Origin: Blattamonas nauphoetae | Lineage: Eukaryota; Preaxostyla; Oxymonadida | Direction of reading: 5' to 3' | NCBI GenBank assembly: GCA_033064195.1 | Contig: JARBJD010000078.1 | Location: 1-64,000 of the forward strand | Length of the DNA stretch: 64,000 nt | Shown: in pieces, positions 41,685 to 53,800 of the stretch | Layout: the number at the start of each line of letters is the position of its first letter | How positions within the stretch are numbered: position 1 is the first letter of the stretch | The notes under the pieces: model-generated | Database searches by the model: none | The model's input: only the letters and a program-made list of their open reading frames with translations | What the model was told of the DNA's origin: nothing | Position numbers and translations under genes: made by a program

Positions 41685-42278
41685 TTGAATTGAGGCAGAT
41701 GATGTTCATCGTGTTTACTCTTAGTTTTGGTTGTTTGTCTTCTTTGTTTGTTATGACTGACTGCTTTCCTAAATGGTCAATTTTTACCTTAATCTAAATA
41801 TCAGTTGGTTTCGATGGGTTGGCAACTTAAAATGAACACGAAGAAAGGGGAGATCATCATTCCACCAAGTATTTTATCCACAGTATGCACTATTTCCTTC
41901 TCAGATTACTCATATACACCAAACTTCATCATAAAATCATAGCAACACGTGAAATGACACTTAGGAGAAGAGCCTTCTGACCCTCCAATTTCAGTCCGTT
42001 TTCAGATTCCGGGAAAGGTGAATCACTTCACGTGTTGCTATGATTTTATGATGAAGTTTGGTGTATATGAGTAATCTGAGAAGGAAATAGAGCATACTGT
42101 GGATAAAATACTTGGTGGAATGATGATCTCCCCTTTCTTCGTGTTCATTTTAAGTTGCCAACCCATCGAAACCAACTGATGCTGAAGGTCTTTCAGAGAT
42201 ATTGGAGTCTGATCATTCACCACACTGATAAGAACTTTCGATCATGGGAACAGATCGAATTGTCATTTATTATTCATC
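41685..42278. other. Intergenic region dominated by a large hairpin
   Basis: This contains the 3' flank of the pseudokinase gene, the inverted repeat described separately, and about 100 bp before the next start codon. A minus-strand frame through the right arm (42223 to 42038, containing PISLKDLQHQLVSMGWQL) reads like protein and may be a fragment of a duplicated gene. Confidence 0.5.
41800..42180. repeat. Inverted repeat with 154-bp arms
   Basis: The left arm (41800-41953) and right arm (42027-42180) are reverse complements with a single mismatch near the centre of the arms (GCAC versus GCTC). The spacer is 73 bp. No target duplication is visible outside the arms, and the spacer has no coding signal. 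Confidence 0.88.
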
Positions 42279-45200
42279 ATGTTTCTCATCAATTTTACAC
42301 TCATATTCCTTTCATTTGGAGTTTCTGAAGCGACAAACACAGATACAAAGCTGTATGTCGATCCTAACGACGAAAAATCAGTCGACGACGATACATGCGG
42401 CTCAGAGACCATCCCATGTAAAACACTCTTCTTCGCACTCTCCCAGTTTCCCCAACCAACTGTAGATGATACCTCAACAATTGAAATCAAGACAGGATCA
42501 ATCTGCATCGAAACACATCAACTTGAACTGGACATCCCACTGACTGTGCAAGGAGCTGACAGAGCAGTGGCAATCACAGGAGATAATTCCGAAGGTGCAT
42601 TTGCAGATCTGTTGCTCGTCAAAAATTGCATCACTGCGAAGACCATCACCGCACAAAGAAACGGAACCTGCTCATTCGCGACAATCACAACAAACGGTGC
42701 TGCCATTTTTATGGACTGTACATTTCTATTTTGTGCATCTGGAAACCGTGATGCGAATGCGTTTCGTCCCCTCCTTGATATCGACGCGGGTTCTCTCACA
42801 ATCTCAACGTCATCTCTCGCAATCGTCCCCACAGAACAACAACTCACCCTCATTTCAGTGCGTGGTGGTGAAGTTGCAATAACTGACATGGATATGTCTG
42901 CTTCGGAGAAGATTCACACCGAAAACAGTCCATTCTTCAGCATCAGCGCCGGACACATCAAAATCGATGCTCAGGTCTTCCCAGCGATTGATACTGGCAC
43001 CACAAGCATGTTTGTTGTTCAGGGAACAGGCCATCTTGAGTTGGACTCGTCTACCTTAGTCATGGCGGAAACACAAACACAACCAGCAATCCTCGTCGAA
43101 GGGGGAGTGGTTGAGCTGAGCGGAGTGGTTCTTGAGGCTGAGAAAGCCGATGGCAGTGCCCTCCTCGTTGACATCACCGGAGGACAAGTTCATGGAAACT
43201 ATCTCATCGCTGGGTCAGATCTCAAACCGATCAAGAATCCCGCCAAAGCCCTTTTCACCCACACCAACGGCGACCTGACAATCACAAACAGTTTCTTCAG
43301 CTGCATCGAGCGAGGAGAAGGAAAGGGAGGGATTGTCTCCAGCGTGGATGGTGCCGGCAAGGTCGTCCTTCACAACAATGTGTTCGAACACTGCGTCACA
43401 TCGGAAGTTGGTCATTCAGTGTTCGTGTCTCGTACAGAAACCAGCCCATTCACTGCAGAGAACGTGCAGATGACATTCCAACAGTGGGTGACTGAGAAGG
43501 CACTGCAGAAGGAGATCGTTGTGTGTGGAGCTGGATTCGACAAGCTCATCAAAACCACACAATTCGAAGGAACAATCCCAGAATACGAAAAACTGACGGA
43601 CACTCTGGTTCTGGCTGTGTACGCAGGAGAAGCAGAAGAGTCAGTCGTCCCACTGTCGTACTTGCGCAACCCTTGGAAAGAGGGAGATGTGTGGGTGAGC
43701 GAGAGGGGATTGGATGTGACGGAGTGTGGGCTGGCGAAGCTGCCCTGTGCGACAATCCCGTACACACATGACAAGGTGCCACAGAGAGCGAGATTTGTGA
43801 TTCGGGAAGACTTCACACTGACAGCGACGACACTGCGAGCACATGTCGAGAGGGAGACAGGGATGCGTGGAGGAGAAGACACGAAGACCAAGCTCACACT
43901 GAAGGGCAACACACAATTTGAGATTGTGGACAAAACGCACTTCCATGTGGAGGACTTGAAACTGTCGCTGATTCGTATGTCGACAGAGGCCGCGTTGGTG
44001 GTCAGTGGGGGGAAGCTGGAAGTGGACAGCGTGGAGTTTGAGGTGGGAAAGACAGCAGAACAGACAGTGCTGAGAGTAGCTGGAGGAGCAACGATTCTGA
44101 CTTCTCTCACATTCTCGAAGGAAGAGGACGGAAAACTCTTCTTGTTGGACATTTCGGATGGACAACTCCGATGCGAATATTCCATCTTCGGAAGCGACAC
44201 AGTGCTGTTCGACAAGAACGAAGAGGCTGTGTTCAAACACACAGGAGGAGACCTGACAATCGAGAGCTGTGTGTTCTCCAACATCAAGCGAGAAGGGAAA
44301 GGAGGAATTGTGGACTCGACAGGAGGGATAGGAAGCGTACAAATGGACAACAACGTCTTCGAATCGATCGAAGCAACTGAAGCTCACATCTTGCTGGCCT
44401 CTCATCCCGTCCAGTTCCCTTTCACAGACTCCAACCTCCGCCTCACCAACTCGCTCTTCATGACCGCACACGCGAAAGACCTCTCGGTTGTGCTGATCGG
44501 TCCATCATTCTCTGTCCCCATCACATCAGGCCGATTCCGCGGATCCTTCGAGAAGTACGAAGAGCTGACGACATGGTTCTTTGGAGTTGGGTCGGAGACG
44601 GATGCAGAAGGAGACAGGGAGCCTCTCGTGTTTTATGAGTATCGCTATGAAGAGGGAGATGTGCACGCGAAGGAGGACGGACTTGATATCACCCCGTGCG
44701 GAAGAGAAAAGACTCCTTGCCGAAGTGTGGTGAGCTCTCTGGAGAAGATTGTGGGAGACGGGAAGGTCGTGCTGCATGACGATCTTCAGCTGGCGGACAC
44801 ACCAATCGAAGCGAAGACGGGGACAAGTGGACTGAAGGGATGGCTGGATACGACTAAGCCTAAACTGACTCTGACTGGAACATCCGCCATCGGAGTGAAG
44901 GAAGACGCAACTTTTGGGATCTGTGACCTGATTCTGAACGTTGTGGACGGAACGAAAGACAAACTGTTTTCTGTCGCTGGTGGATGCCTCTCTTTCGAAG
45001 GTGTCGAACTCCAACCGCAAACAGAGAAGGAGCAGACGCTGATTGAAGTGACAAGTGGCGAGCTTGTCATCAGCACAACGAAAGTGGAGGGCGAGGGAGC
45101 AAAGATTCGTCTGCTGCAAATGACAGGCGGCACAGGAAAGATCTCCGAAGTGACGATGGGGACAGAAACACACCCCGTCTCCAACGCGAAGGAAGCGTTG

Positions 45201-47117
45201 ATCTCATTCGAGGGAGGGACACTGCTGATCGAGCACAGCACTTTCTCTGTCAAGCGGACAGAAGGGAAGGGAGCAGTGTTGGAATCCATCGATGGACAAG
45301 GACAGCTGACGATGGAGAAGAACAAGTTCATCGACTGCCGAAGTCAGACACCAGGCCATTCCATCTTCATCCAACGAACAACCACTCCGTTCTCCGCCGA
45401 AAACACAAAAATCACAAACAGCGAGTTCAGCACGCCACTCCTCGCCCAGTCTGTTGCTCTTGTCGGAGCGTCATTTCTGATTCCAGTTGAAAAGGGCAGT
45501 CTTGACGGAACAATCCCAGCCTACGACGACCTCTCAGGATGGGAGCTGAATCTGGTGGTTGGGAAAGAGGGCGAGGGCGAACTTCTTCCGCTTGTGTTCT
45601 ATCGATACCCGTTCACAACAGGGAAATGTGCCGTAGCGGAATGGGGAGTGGATATTGAGCCGTGCGGGAGAGACAAGCTGCCGTGCAGAACACTCGCGTA
45701 CGCTCTGAAGAAGCAAGGCGAGGAGGATGTGGAGATTGAGATTGAGGAGAAACTGAAGTTGGAAGAGACCACATCGATGAGCGGAAAGAAGATTGTGTTT
45801 GCCGGACCACCGAAAGGAGAGAATCGGGCAGAACTTGTCCTGTTTGCACCGCTGATCCTGAAATACAAAGCGAAAGGGAACAGAAACGCAGAGAAGGGAG
45901 AAGCATCGTTCAGCCATCTCGATCTCAACATGGACGAGGTGACATGGCAGGACCTGATGCTCGACGTCGACAGCTACACCCTCACCATCCACAACTCGTC
46001 GATCTTCGCTATCGTCGCCTCAATCGAAGTGATTCTCCAGTGCAACGCCTCCTCACTCATCGTGACTCAGTCGAACATTCATCTGAGGGGGTACGACTCC
46101 ACGTCGCAGTTCATCCTGTCCAACATGGCCACTATCAGCTTCGACACAGTGTTTGTGAGCACACCTCCGAGAAGCTGGATGCAGGTGTATTCGATGACAG
46201 AGACAGCGACATTCACAAATGTGATTCTCGCACACCGGGACGAGCCCATCACTCCTCCAAAAAAGCGGATCTGCGAGATCACCTCGGCGTACATCGAAAT
46301 GCCAACTGGAAAAGTGAATCTTGACTCGTGCGAATTCCAGAAACTGTCGTTTCCTGCATTCTCCTTCTCTCACACAGAAGTGACAGGGACGAACCTGAAC
46401 TTTGTGGAACCTACACTTGGATTGGAAGGGTTCGACACGGTGAAGAGGACGCTGATGTGCTCGGGAGGAAGTCTGAAGTTGACCGACCTGAAAGAGGACC
46501 ACCTTCCTATGGACAAGAACAGTCTTTGGATCAACGCGAGGGATGGCTGTGTGGTGACGCTGGATGACACTCCAGTCGCTGGCCCGTTGTTCGTCCCGCA
46601 GCCAGCCAAGTGGGAAGTGAAGGTGCAGAAGAAGACGAAGACAGAAGAAGCAAAGTGGACACTGGACGGCGAGGGGCAAAACCTGTTCCCGTGCGGGATG
46701 ATGGTGGAAGTGTCGGTCAAGAACAAGTCAGGCTCGTTCTTGTCTGTTCTTGACGATCCCGCGCTGACCACAACTGTCCCAGACTCGCTCCACATCTCCA
46801 TCTCCGGCCCTCTCTCCGCACTCCCCTTCCCCACCGACAAGCAATGGTCGGCCGTGATCCGCTTCAGCTCCACTCTCCAGCCGGGCACAGATCCAATCGA
46901 AGTCACGATGCCCAAAGTGTCGAAAGGAGGAGCCGTTGCTGTTGCTGTGGTTGTACCGATTGTGGTTGTTCTGTTTGTCGTGGCGTGCATTGTGGTGTGC
47001 TGCTGTGTTCGAAAGCGGAAGACAGGCGGGTATGCGAAGATGGCGTCTACCGACGAGTTCACTTCAGCGGTTGTCGAGAAAGGAAGTGGGTATGGAACGT
47101 CGTCAGTGTCGATGTAA
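42279..47117 (+). CDS. Large type I surface protein with repeated CG-PC modules
   Basis: This intron-free 1612-residue protein starts with a signal peptide (MFLINFTLIFLSFGVSEA). It contains four modules of about 300-400 residues, each opening with a Cys pair signature: CGSETIPCKTL, CGLAKLPCATI, CGREKTPCRSV and CGRDKLPCRTL. Within them, blocks such as GDLTITNSFFSCIERGEGKGGIV and VVLHNNVFEHC recur, with pectin-lyase/Pmp-like beta-helix character. A juxtamembrane domain with FVPQPAKWEV and LFPCGMMVEV precedes one membrane helix (AVAVAVVVPIVVVLFVVACI), then CCCVRKRK and a 40-residue tail. Unlike its two relatives in this window it has no kinase-like domain. It is likely exposed on the cell surface; its ligand is unknown. 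Confidence 0.8.
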   Translation: MFLINFTLIFLSFGVSEATNTDTKLYVDPNDEKSVDDDTCGSETIPCKTLFFALSQFPQPTVDDTSTIEIKTGSICIETHQLELDIPLTVQGADRAVAITGDNSEGAFADLLLVKNCITAKTITAQRNGTCSFATITTNGAAIFMDCTFLFCASGNRDANAFRPLLDIDAGSLTISTSSLAIVPTEQQLTLISVRGGEVAITDMDMSASEKIHTENSPFFSISAGHIKIDAQVFPAIDTGTTSMFVVQGTGHLELDSSTLVMAETQTQPAILVEGGVVELSGVVLEAEKADGSALLVDITGGQVHGNYLIAGSDLKPIKNPAKALFTHTNGDLTITNSFFSCIERGEGKGGIVSSVDGAGKVVLHNNVFEHCVTSEVGHSVFVSRTETSPFTAENVQMTFQQWVTEKALQKEIVVCGAGFDKLIKTTQFEGTIPEYEKLTDTLVLAVYAGEAEESVVPLSYLRNPWKEGDVWVSERGLDVTECGLAKLPCATIPYTHDKVPQRARFVIREDFTLTATTLRAHVERETGMRGGEDTKTKLTLKGNTQFEIVDKTHFHVEDLKLSLIRMSTEAALVVSGGKLEVDSVEFEVGKTAEQTVLRVAGGATILTSLTFSKEEDGKLFLLDISDGQLRCEYSIFGSDTVLFDKNEEAVFKHTGGDLTIESCVFSNIKREGKGGIVDSTGGIGSVQMDNNVFESIEATEAHILLASHPVQFPFTDSNLRLTNSLFMTAHAKDLSVVLIGPSFSVPITSGRFRGSFEKYEELTTWFFGVGSETDAEGDREPLVFYEYRYEEGDVHAKEDGLDITPCGREKTPCRSVVSSLEKIVGDGKVVLHDDLQLADTPIEAKTGTSGLKGWLDTTKPKLTLTGTSAIGVKEDATFGICDLILNVVDGTKDKLFSVAGGCLSFEGVELQPQTEKEQTLIEVTSGELVISTTKVEGEGAKIRLLQMTGGTGKISEVTMGTETHPVSNAKEALISFEGGTLLIEHSTFSVKRTEGKGAVLESIDGQGQLTMEKNKFIDCRSQTPGHSIFIQRTTTPFSAENTKITNSEFSTPLLAQSVALVGASFLIPVEKGSLDGTIPAYDDLSGWELNLVVGKEGEGELLPLVFYRYPFTTGKCAVAEWGVDIEPCGRDKLPCRTLAYALKKQGEEDVEIEIEEKLKLEETTSMSGKKIVFAGPPKGENRAELVLFAPLILKYKAKGNRNAEKGEASFSHLDLNMDEVTWQDLMLDVDSYTLTIHNSSIFAIVASIEVILQCNASSLIVTQSNIHLRGYDSTSQFILSNMATISFDTVFVSTPPRSWMQVYSMTETATFTNVILAHRDEPITPPKKRICEITSAYIEMPTGKVNLDSCEFQKLSFPAFSFSHTEVTGTNLNFVEPTLGLEGFDTVKRTLMCSGGSLKLTDLKEDHLPMDKNSLWINARDGCVVTLDDTPVAGPLFVPQPAKWEVKVQKKTKTEEAKWTLDGEGQNLFPCGMMVEVSVKNKSGSFLSVLDDPALTTTVPDSLHISISGPLSALPFPTDKQWSAVIRFSSTLQPGTDPIEVTMPKVSKGGAVAVAVVVPIVVVLFVVACIVVCCCVRKRKTGGYAKMASTDEFTSAVVEKGSGYGTSSVSM

Positions 47118-47379
47118 GGAAGATGGAAGTGACAAGATCATCTGTCTAATTACTCATTCTCACTATTACTCTGTTTTTTGGAAGATGGTACTAATCTGGT
47201 TATTAACAGCAGAATTTATCGAAAATCACTCGCTACAGGACTAGGGACGTGTGGTGAGTCATTTTGGCAATCGCCAAGGGGTTGATCGAATCAACCTTCG
47301 CAAAAACACATCGATTGGGTGTCTTCCTTGTTTCTAGTGGTCTGATTTCGCACTTTTTATCTATTTTTTAATCAAGAAG
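47118..47379. other. Short intergenic region
   Basis: About 260 bp between two plus-strand genes. It is AT-rich with no clear coding signal, and presumably includes the RasGEF promoter. Confidence 0.45.
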
Positions 47380-50180
47380 ATGTGTGACGCAGAAGATCCG
47401 TTGAAAGTCACACGTGATGACTTGTTTGTGATTGGCTTTTTCAAACTACTTTTTTGTGAACTATTTCTGTTTTACCTAGAATTCTGCAATCCGAGATGCA
47501 GGAAAATCTTCGTCGCGACAGACTCCGTCAACGATCCAAATCGTCACACAATCAACGTCCGACCTTTCCTCCTCTTCTTGATCCACATCACTATCTCCGC
47601 TTCTGTGACTATCTTTTCCTTCCACGTTTCCCAACTCCTGAACAATTCGTTCTACTTGGACTTGGAATTGGAGTGAAGTGCCGTGCAGGAATAGACTACT
47701 ATTCACCCCTGCGAATCACCCCAGACGGTCAGAGCTGCTTTCCGACGATATTATTGTCTGCTTTTGATACAGAAAACGCAAGTAAACTTTTGGAACCAGA
47801 CATCCTGACATCATTTCCTCTCATTGACAAACGAGTCATCGAGATGGTACTGATCAGCTTTCGAAAAACTCTCTCTTCTTCGAAATTACTGAACTGTTTG
47901 TCTTCCTTCGTTTCAACTCGTTTGGAATATGAACATTCACTGGCAACAAGTCAAAAAACATCAATCAAAGCAGATTCTGTTTCTGAGTCGATTCCTCTTC
48001 TCGTTGCCATCCGAAATTCGCTAGCGATTATCCTCGTCTGGATCGATGAGTTTGATGAATTTAGTGAGAGTCCCAGCCTCACAACTGAACTGAAAGTGTT
48101 TCTCACATCACTCGAACAACAGCGCAACAGATATTTCACATTTGCCGCAGTCACACGAACTGAAGATTGCCCTCCAGTGTCTTCTCAAACTCCCTGGATC
48201 CTCTTTAACATCCCGCGATACTTCAAAGAATGCGAACGCAGACTCACCGCACGTTCAGCTGATTTCAACCGTAGACAACCCTTTATTCAAGATCGTTCTG
48301 AGCAAAATTTCTCTTTTCCCAACATTTCGTCGGTTGAGGACATTAAGAATATGAATATACCAACCACACTGACTCTAACTCAAGCTCGCCTTTTACGATC
48401 CCTCACACTGTCCGAGCTTCTCGAGAAACGATGGTTCAATGATGACAAAAAGTGTACATACTCACCGTGCATCACGAAACTTACACAAATTTTCAACAGT
48501 ATGACCCAATTCGTCCCAGCCACAATTGTCTGGATTGGGATCCTCTCCAAGCAGACCGGGAACCAAGACTTGGACATGGCCGAAATGTGGGATGTTTGGG
48601 TTGATATTGCTAATGATTTGTTCGAAATGGGGAACTTTGATGGCACCTGCCAGATTTTATTTGGCCTCCAAAATCGATCGATCATCAGACTCAAAGAAAT
48701 GGGGGTAACCAACTTTGAAAAACTTGTTCAAAACACAAACACATTCGACAAGCTGTTTTCGTTCTTCACACCCTCATCCACCCGCCATCTCCGTCGAAAA
48801 ATGAACGAGACTCCGCCGCCCATCATCCCGCTCATTCCGATGCTTCTCCGCGATGTCGTCTATGCTGACGATTGGGGGCCCTTTATTGTCCGCCGGAGAC
48901 CCCATATTTCCGACATTGAAGACCAGGACGAAGTGTATGACGAGCTCGACAGAAGTCAGCACCCACTCGGCTCACCACGACCGCTAGGTTCGCCAAGGTC
49001 TGTCGGCTCTCAATCTCGCGTGTCACTTGAGAAGCTGTCCAAGTCACACACTTCGTCAACGTCGTCTTTGTTTCCTTCGCCGGATCTCTCGCGAAGGTTG
49101 AGCACGTTTGTGGATGTGAATGCGTGTGTCCAGCTTTTCACTGCCATCCACTCTCTCCACACCAGCGCGAATCATCCCTTCTCGTTTGAAGAAGCCGCAC
49201 CCAACGAACATCCGACTGTCGCCCTCCGCCCACAATCCGACGATTCCACTCAGCTCCTCCCTTTCCTACCCAAAGTCCTGCCTTCAGAAGCTCTTTTGCA
49301 GTCAGCCTCGCTTCAACTGTCGTCGTCGTCTCTCCCCTCCTCTCTCTTCCTTCCTCAGGTTGAGGTGGGCCTCCTGTTGGGCGAGGAGAACACATTTGAC
49401 TCGAACCAGCTGCAGACACCACAGAGAAAGAAGGCGAAAGCAAAAAAGGAAGAAAAAGGAAAACAAGCGTCGAAGAAGAGCGACAATGGGTTGACAAAAG
49501 GGATGACGGAAGAAGAAGTGAACTTGTTTGTGTTGCAGATCGCCGACCTGTTTGGATGGGAAGGAATCGATGAGGGACCACTTCTCGACAATCAGAACGA
49601 AATGGACGAGGAGATGATGGAAGAGATGGACGAGGACGAGGAGGAGTGGACAGAAGAGGAGGCCTCAGAAACACAGTCCGAGGTGGAAGAGGAAGATCAG
49701 CATAGACAGCACAAAATCTCGTTCGACCTCACACACTCCTCTCGCTCCCACTTTGAGAAGCTGTCCACGCCACCCACATCACTCATCCCAAACGTTGCTT
49801 TCCGCTCGTCGTCGTTCCTCATCGTCCGCCAGTCGCTGGACTCGCTCGGCACACACATCTTCCGATCGCAGCCTCATCACTCCACACCCCGCTCGTCGCT
49901 GCAGATGGGCGGTATCAAGTCTGAGCCGGTCGAGATGGAGTCGTTCATCCAAACCCACACATTCTCAGTCCACACTCAACCTCGCCTCGTCGTCTCACTC
50001 GACCTCCCTTCGCCTTTCCTTCTCACCATGTTCGATTGCTCGGATGATGTTGTGGAGGGGACATGGAAGGACGAGTCGACAATTCATCCAAACGAACTCG
50101 TTCGACGCGGACGGTCTGGGCGATCTGTTCGCTCTCAATCGCTCTCTGCCCTTGTTTCTGCTCGATCAAGACCACCCTGA
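47380..50180 (+). CDS. RasGEF (CDC25-homology) protein, two exons
   Basis: Exon 1 (47380-47423) and exon 2 (47480-50180) are separated by a 56-bp GT-AG intron and give 914 codons plus stop. The ATG at 47380 is chosen because splicing puts it in frame with the long exon, which itself lacks an early ATG in good context. Residues about 60-200 match a RasGEF N-terminal module. The catalytic CDC25-like domain follows, with LTLSELLEKRWFN, CITKLTQIFNSMTQFV, DIANDLFEMGNFDGTCQILFGLQNRSIIRLKEMG and the strong PPIIPLIPMLLRDVVYADD. This domain exchanges GDP for GTP on Ras-family GTPases. The C-terminal half is Ser/Pro-rich with a Lys-rich run and a very acidic stretch (about residues 705-740). Confidence 0.82.
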
Positions 50181-50479
50181 GTCATCGCAGGGTGTCCTCT
50201 TTGTTCTTCTTCGTTTTCGACGGATCTTTCTTCCCACCTTGTTCTCAAGGCTCTTCCAGACTTCTAATTCGAAACCATCTTTAGATGAGGGCATTTCACT
50301 TGTATTTGTGCTTTTTCTAAAACCAATTGAAAAAGTTAAGGGTGTGATTCACTGCCGACGATTAGATGGGTTCTCAACAATCTAACACGAATGCACTGCA
50401 CTTGGCTTGGGTCCGCATGTCCTGCCTGTCCTGTCCTACATGACAGTCAAAAAGAGGAGGACAATTTGGATAAAAGTGC

Positions 50480-50536
50480 TGATGATAGGAAGTGAACCAG
50501 TCTCCTGCTTCGACTTACAGTGAAAAGCGAAAATGA
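50480..50536 (-). other. Weak tRNA-like 3' half
   Basis: Read on the minus strand, this ends GGTTCACTTCCTATCATCAGCA, matching the B-box and the CATCAGCA end of the tRNA-like segments in the transposon TIRs. The 5' half does not fold as a tRNA. Confidence 0.25.
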
Positions 50537-50655
50537 AAAATGAGGAGAAATATGAGAGACTAATGCATATTTTCTGTTTCAAAATCATTTAAAAAGTGTT
50601 TTTTCATACTATTCTGATGAAAATCGCGAAAGTTGTCCAAAAGCTGTCGATCAGC

Positions 50656-50808
50656 CCACCATAGGACAATCATAGGACAATCTTAAATCGGGCTCAAACC
50701 ATAGGACATGAAAGCTTTTTGACACCTTCACAATAGTTGCGTCTCATTTTCACGATAAAATCGAGGGAGGACAATTGTCCTGTCCTGTCCTATCGTGTCC
50801 TATGGTGG
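50656..50808. repeat. Inverted repeat CCACCATAGGACA ... TGTCCTATGGTGG
   Basis: Perfect 13-bp arms at 50656-50668 and 50796-50808 bracket about 127 bp with further copies of CATAGGACA and GTCCTGTCC. It resembles a small MITE or a decayed repeat. Confidence 0.5.
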
Positions 50809-53800
50809 CCCGATCTGTCCTCTCAAACCAACATTTTTATCAAATTGGTCTGAAATCAGCTAAACGACACTTTTGTCGAAGCACACTGAGCGGCAGAGGT
50901 GCCATGTACACTCTTTTCTCTTTATTCTCTTCAAACTTTTCTCTCTCACATGTTTTAGACGATGGCTCTTATAATCGATTGGACACTTGAGATCGTCGAA
51001 CTGAAATGAAATTTGATAAAATGATGGAAGTAGTTTGTTCTAATTTTGTTGGTTATTCCATTTTTCCCTTATTTTCCGTTTTCAATTGACATATAGTTGG
51101 TCTTCATCGCCACTTGCAACTGTCCTGAAGAAGACTGGATTCAGAATATCTTCGCCTTGTTGTATAATCTTTTAATGATTTTCCACTCATATTTCCCTCA
51201 TTCTCTGAATATTGATTCAAGATCTGTTCACGTGGGCGTGTCGGAATCTGAACTGATGAAAATGGAATGAGATCTAAGATGATACATAAATCCGTTTCCG
51301 AACTGATGGTTTGTCTTATCTCATTTACCGTTCTCTCCGCATTTGTCAATGATAGATTCTATGTTGGAGGCTTCAACAGGGAGAAGTGATAGGAAACACT
51401 ATCGAATTGAGAAGAAGAGGAGATATTCAAAGAGAAGAGACAAGATGAGAGGAATACATCAGAAATGTATATTAAGTGAGGAAGAGAAGTTGAAGAAAGA
51501 GAGACTGAAGACAGGATCATCCAAGATGAGAGTGAGGAGACATGGGATAGGGGAGACTGGAATGAACAATAGAAGAGATAGACGCATCAGCAATTCAAAG
51601 TTAAGATGTGCTTGAAAAGTCATTGGGCCAAGGACAAACAGATTCACACAACACTGAAAAGAATGTCTGCTCTCTTCTCGTTCTTGCGAACTATTCGCCT
51701 CTTCCTTTCTCTTTTCTTTTCATCCATGTAGTCTCCTTCTTTTCTCTCTCATCAGCCAAGATGATGAACTCAACCGAGGCTCGATCGACACCTTCGCCAC
51801 ATTAGGAGTTCGATAAACATCTGGAAAGTGAAGTGTGCCACTTATTGCTTCATTTATTTCAAGCCTCATCTATTCGATTCTTCCTTTTTCAATATCTTAT
51901 TCTATCCTTCATCTCATGAGCTCGTCTTTTCTTCAAATTTCCTTCCTTCTTTCACCCCCTTTTCATACTCTCTATGATCTTCTTTGTTTATCAGATACAT
52001 TTTCTGCCTGATTTCCACTCTCCATCCTCGTCCTGAGACACCATACCGATGGATTCTCTCTGTGTCTCAATTCGACAATCACAAGTCTCACTTCTCCAAA
52101 CAATAAAGAATGAATCACGACATTCCTCCTTCTAACCATGTCTGCTCTCAATTGCGTTCATTTTTGTTTGTTGTTTCTCGTGTAATTTCAGATCTGCCTG
52201 TTCGTTGGGACCGTACACAACAAATGATTTGAAAGACAAACCCGATTCATTGAAACCCACTGGCACTCTATGGAAGATGATTATCGCGAAGATATAGCAA
52301 GCGTCAACATGACATGATCTGATGCCAAATCATTCGCCATCGCTCCTCCCACCACAACACTCGTGTCTCGTCGTGAAGAATCCCACAGAACGAAACACCA
52401 CATCAATTCAAGTCATTGCATGATCACTTCTCTCCAGACAGTTCATGACAGGATCCAAAGCATCCACTTGATTCACCTCCAATTCACAAACATCCCCCTT
52501 GTCCAAATCAGCCTCTCTCGACAAATCAAATCCAACCTCATCATCCTAAAACAAAGGAAACACACTATTCAACTCGATATCTCATACTAATCTTAATTCA
52601 GGTGAGATCAACTCCCAGTTCTATCAGCCTCTCTCCTGAACGAGACAAAATGTTAAACTTGCTCAGGTTCGATCTTCCTTCCTTTCTTTATGTCTCTTTG
52701 ATAATTTCTCGTTCTTCTTCTCCATCAAGCTCCTCCATTCCTCGAACCACCCTAGCGTCTTCTTGCGCCTTTGCCTGTCCCCGCCATCTCTCTTCACATT
52801 CGCCCGCTTCAACACCAGAACAACAAAATGAAACACATTCTGCGACTTTCACTGCGTGATGGATGAAGATTAAACCCGTGGCATACATCATTTCCAGTGT
52901 CATTTGCTTTTGGATGCACTGGCTGTTTGTTTGACATCACCTTCACCAAAACTCTAATTTTTTTGTTTCCTGTTTCTCCATTTTGTGATAAAGGTGATCT
53001 GAAGAGGCCGTTTTGATATGTGGGGGTGTTGATCGGACCATCAAACTTTCAATTGACCTGATCGAACCTCTTTCACTATTTTTGCTTCCGATTCATCAAA
53101 AATGAGCGTAAAAATGCACGATGAGCTGAAAAACGAATCAAAAACATTGTCTCGCATCACCTACATGCTTTTTTGAACAGAACCCTCTCATCGCCTAATT
53201 AAGAGCCGATTCCACAGGACAATGTCAGAGGACACGGGTTTTTGGAGGAGGACATGCCGACCGGTAAAATCCGATGATCCGTGACCCTCATCAGAGTATG
53301 GGTAGAGTGACTTTTCCTAATTTGAATCAAACTGAGTTTTTGGCCTGTTAAGCTGTGTCCAGTCGAGGTGGCAATGTCCAGTCCAATGTCCAGTCTCCTA
53401 TTTAGGAGCCGAGGGAGTTCAAAAAACCGGGCAATGGGTGAAATCCAAGTCATTGCAACAAAATGACTCGAAACTTCAAGGGAAGGTGTTCTGTGGGCAG
53501 ATTAGAGATATTTCAGCAGATTGAGGTCAATTGTGTCCGGAGAACTTTATTATCGGATGGAAATGGGATGATCATTCCAAACCACATCCTTTTCTCCGCG
53601 AATTATCAATTCTACAAACATATTCTTGCAGCAATGATCTCAAAGATGGAATAATTGACACAAGGCAAAACAGTGTGATTAGTGACGAATTAAGTGAAAA
53701 GAAGACAAAAGATACGGCAGCCGACCTTCAGCTTGTTGTGATTCTTCTGAATTTCCTTCGACGATTGGCTCAGTCTATTTTAGGGCTGGTTGAGATCTTA

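Noticed and set aside
43412-44353. 313-residue minus-strand frame
   Set aside because: It is antisense to the 42279-47117 surface gene, with typical Ser/Pro/Val shadow composition.
49138-49674. Pro/Arg/Ser-rich minus-strand frame
   Set aside because: It is antisense to the RasGEF gene, a shadow of its acidic and Ser-rich coding region.
51343-51615. 90-residue basic protein
   Set aside because: It is Arg/Lys/Glu low-complexity derived from GA-rich DNA, with no supporting start or neighbour.
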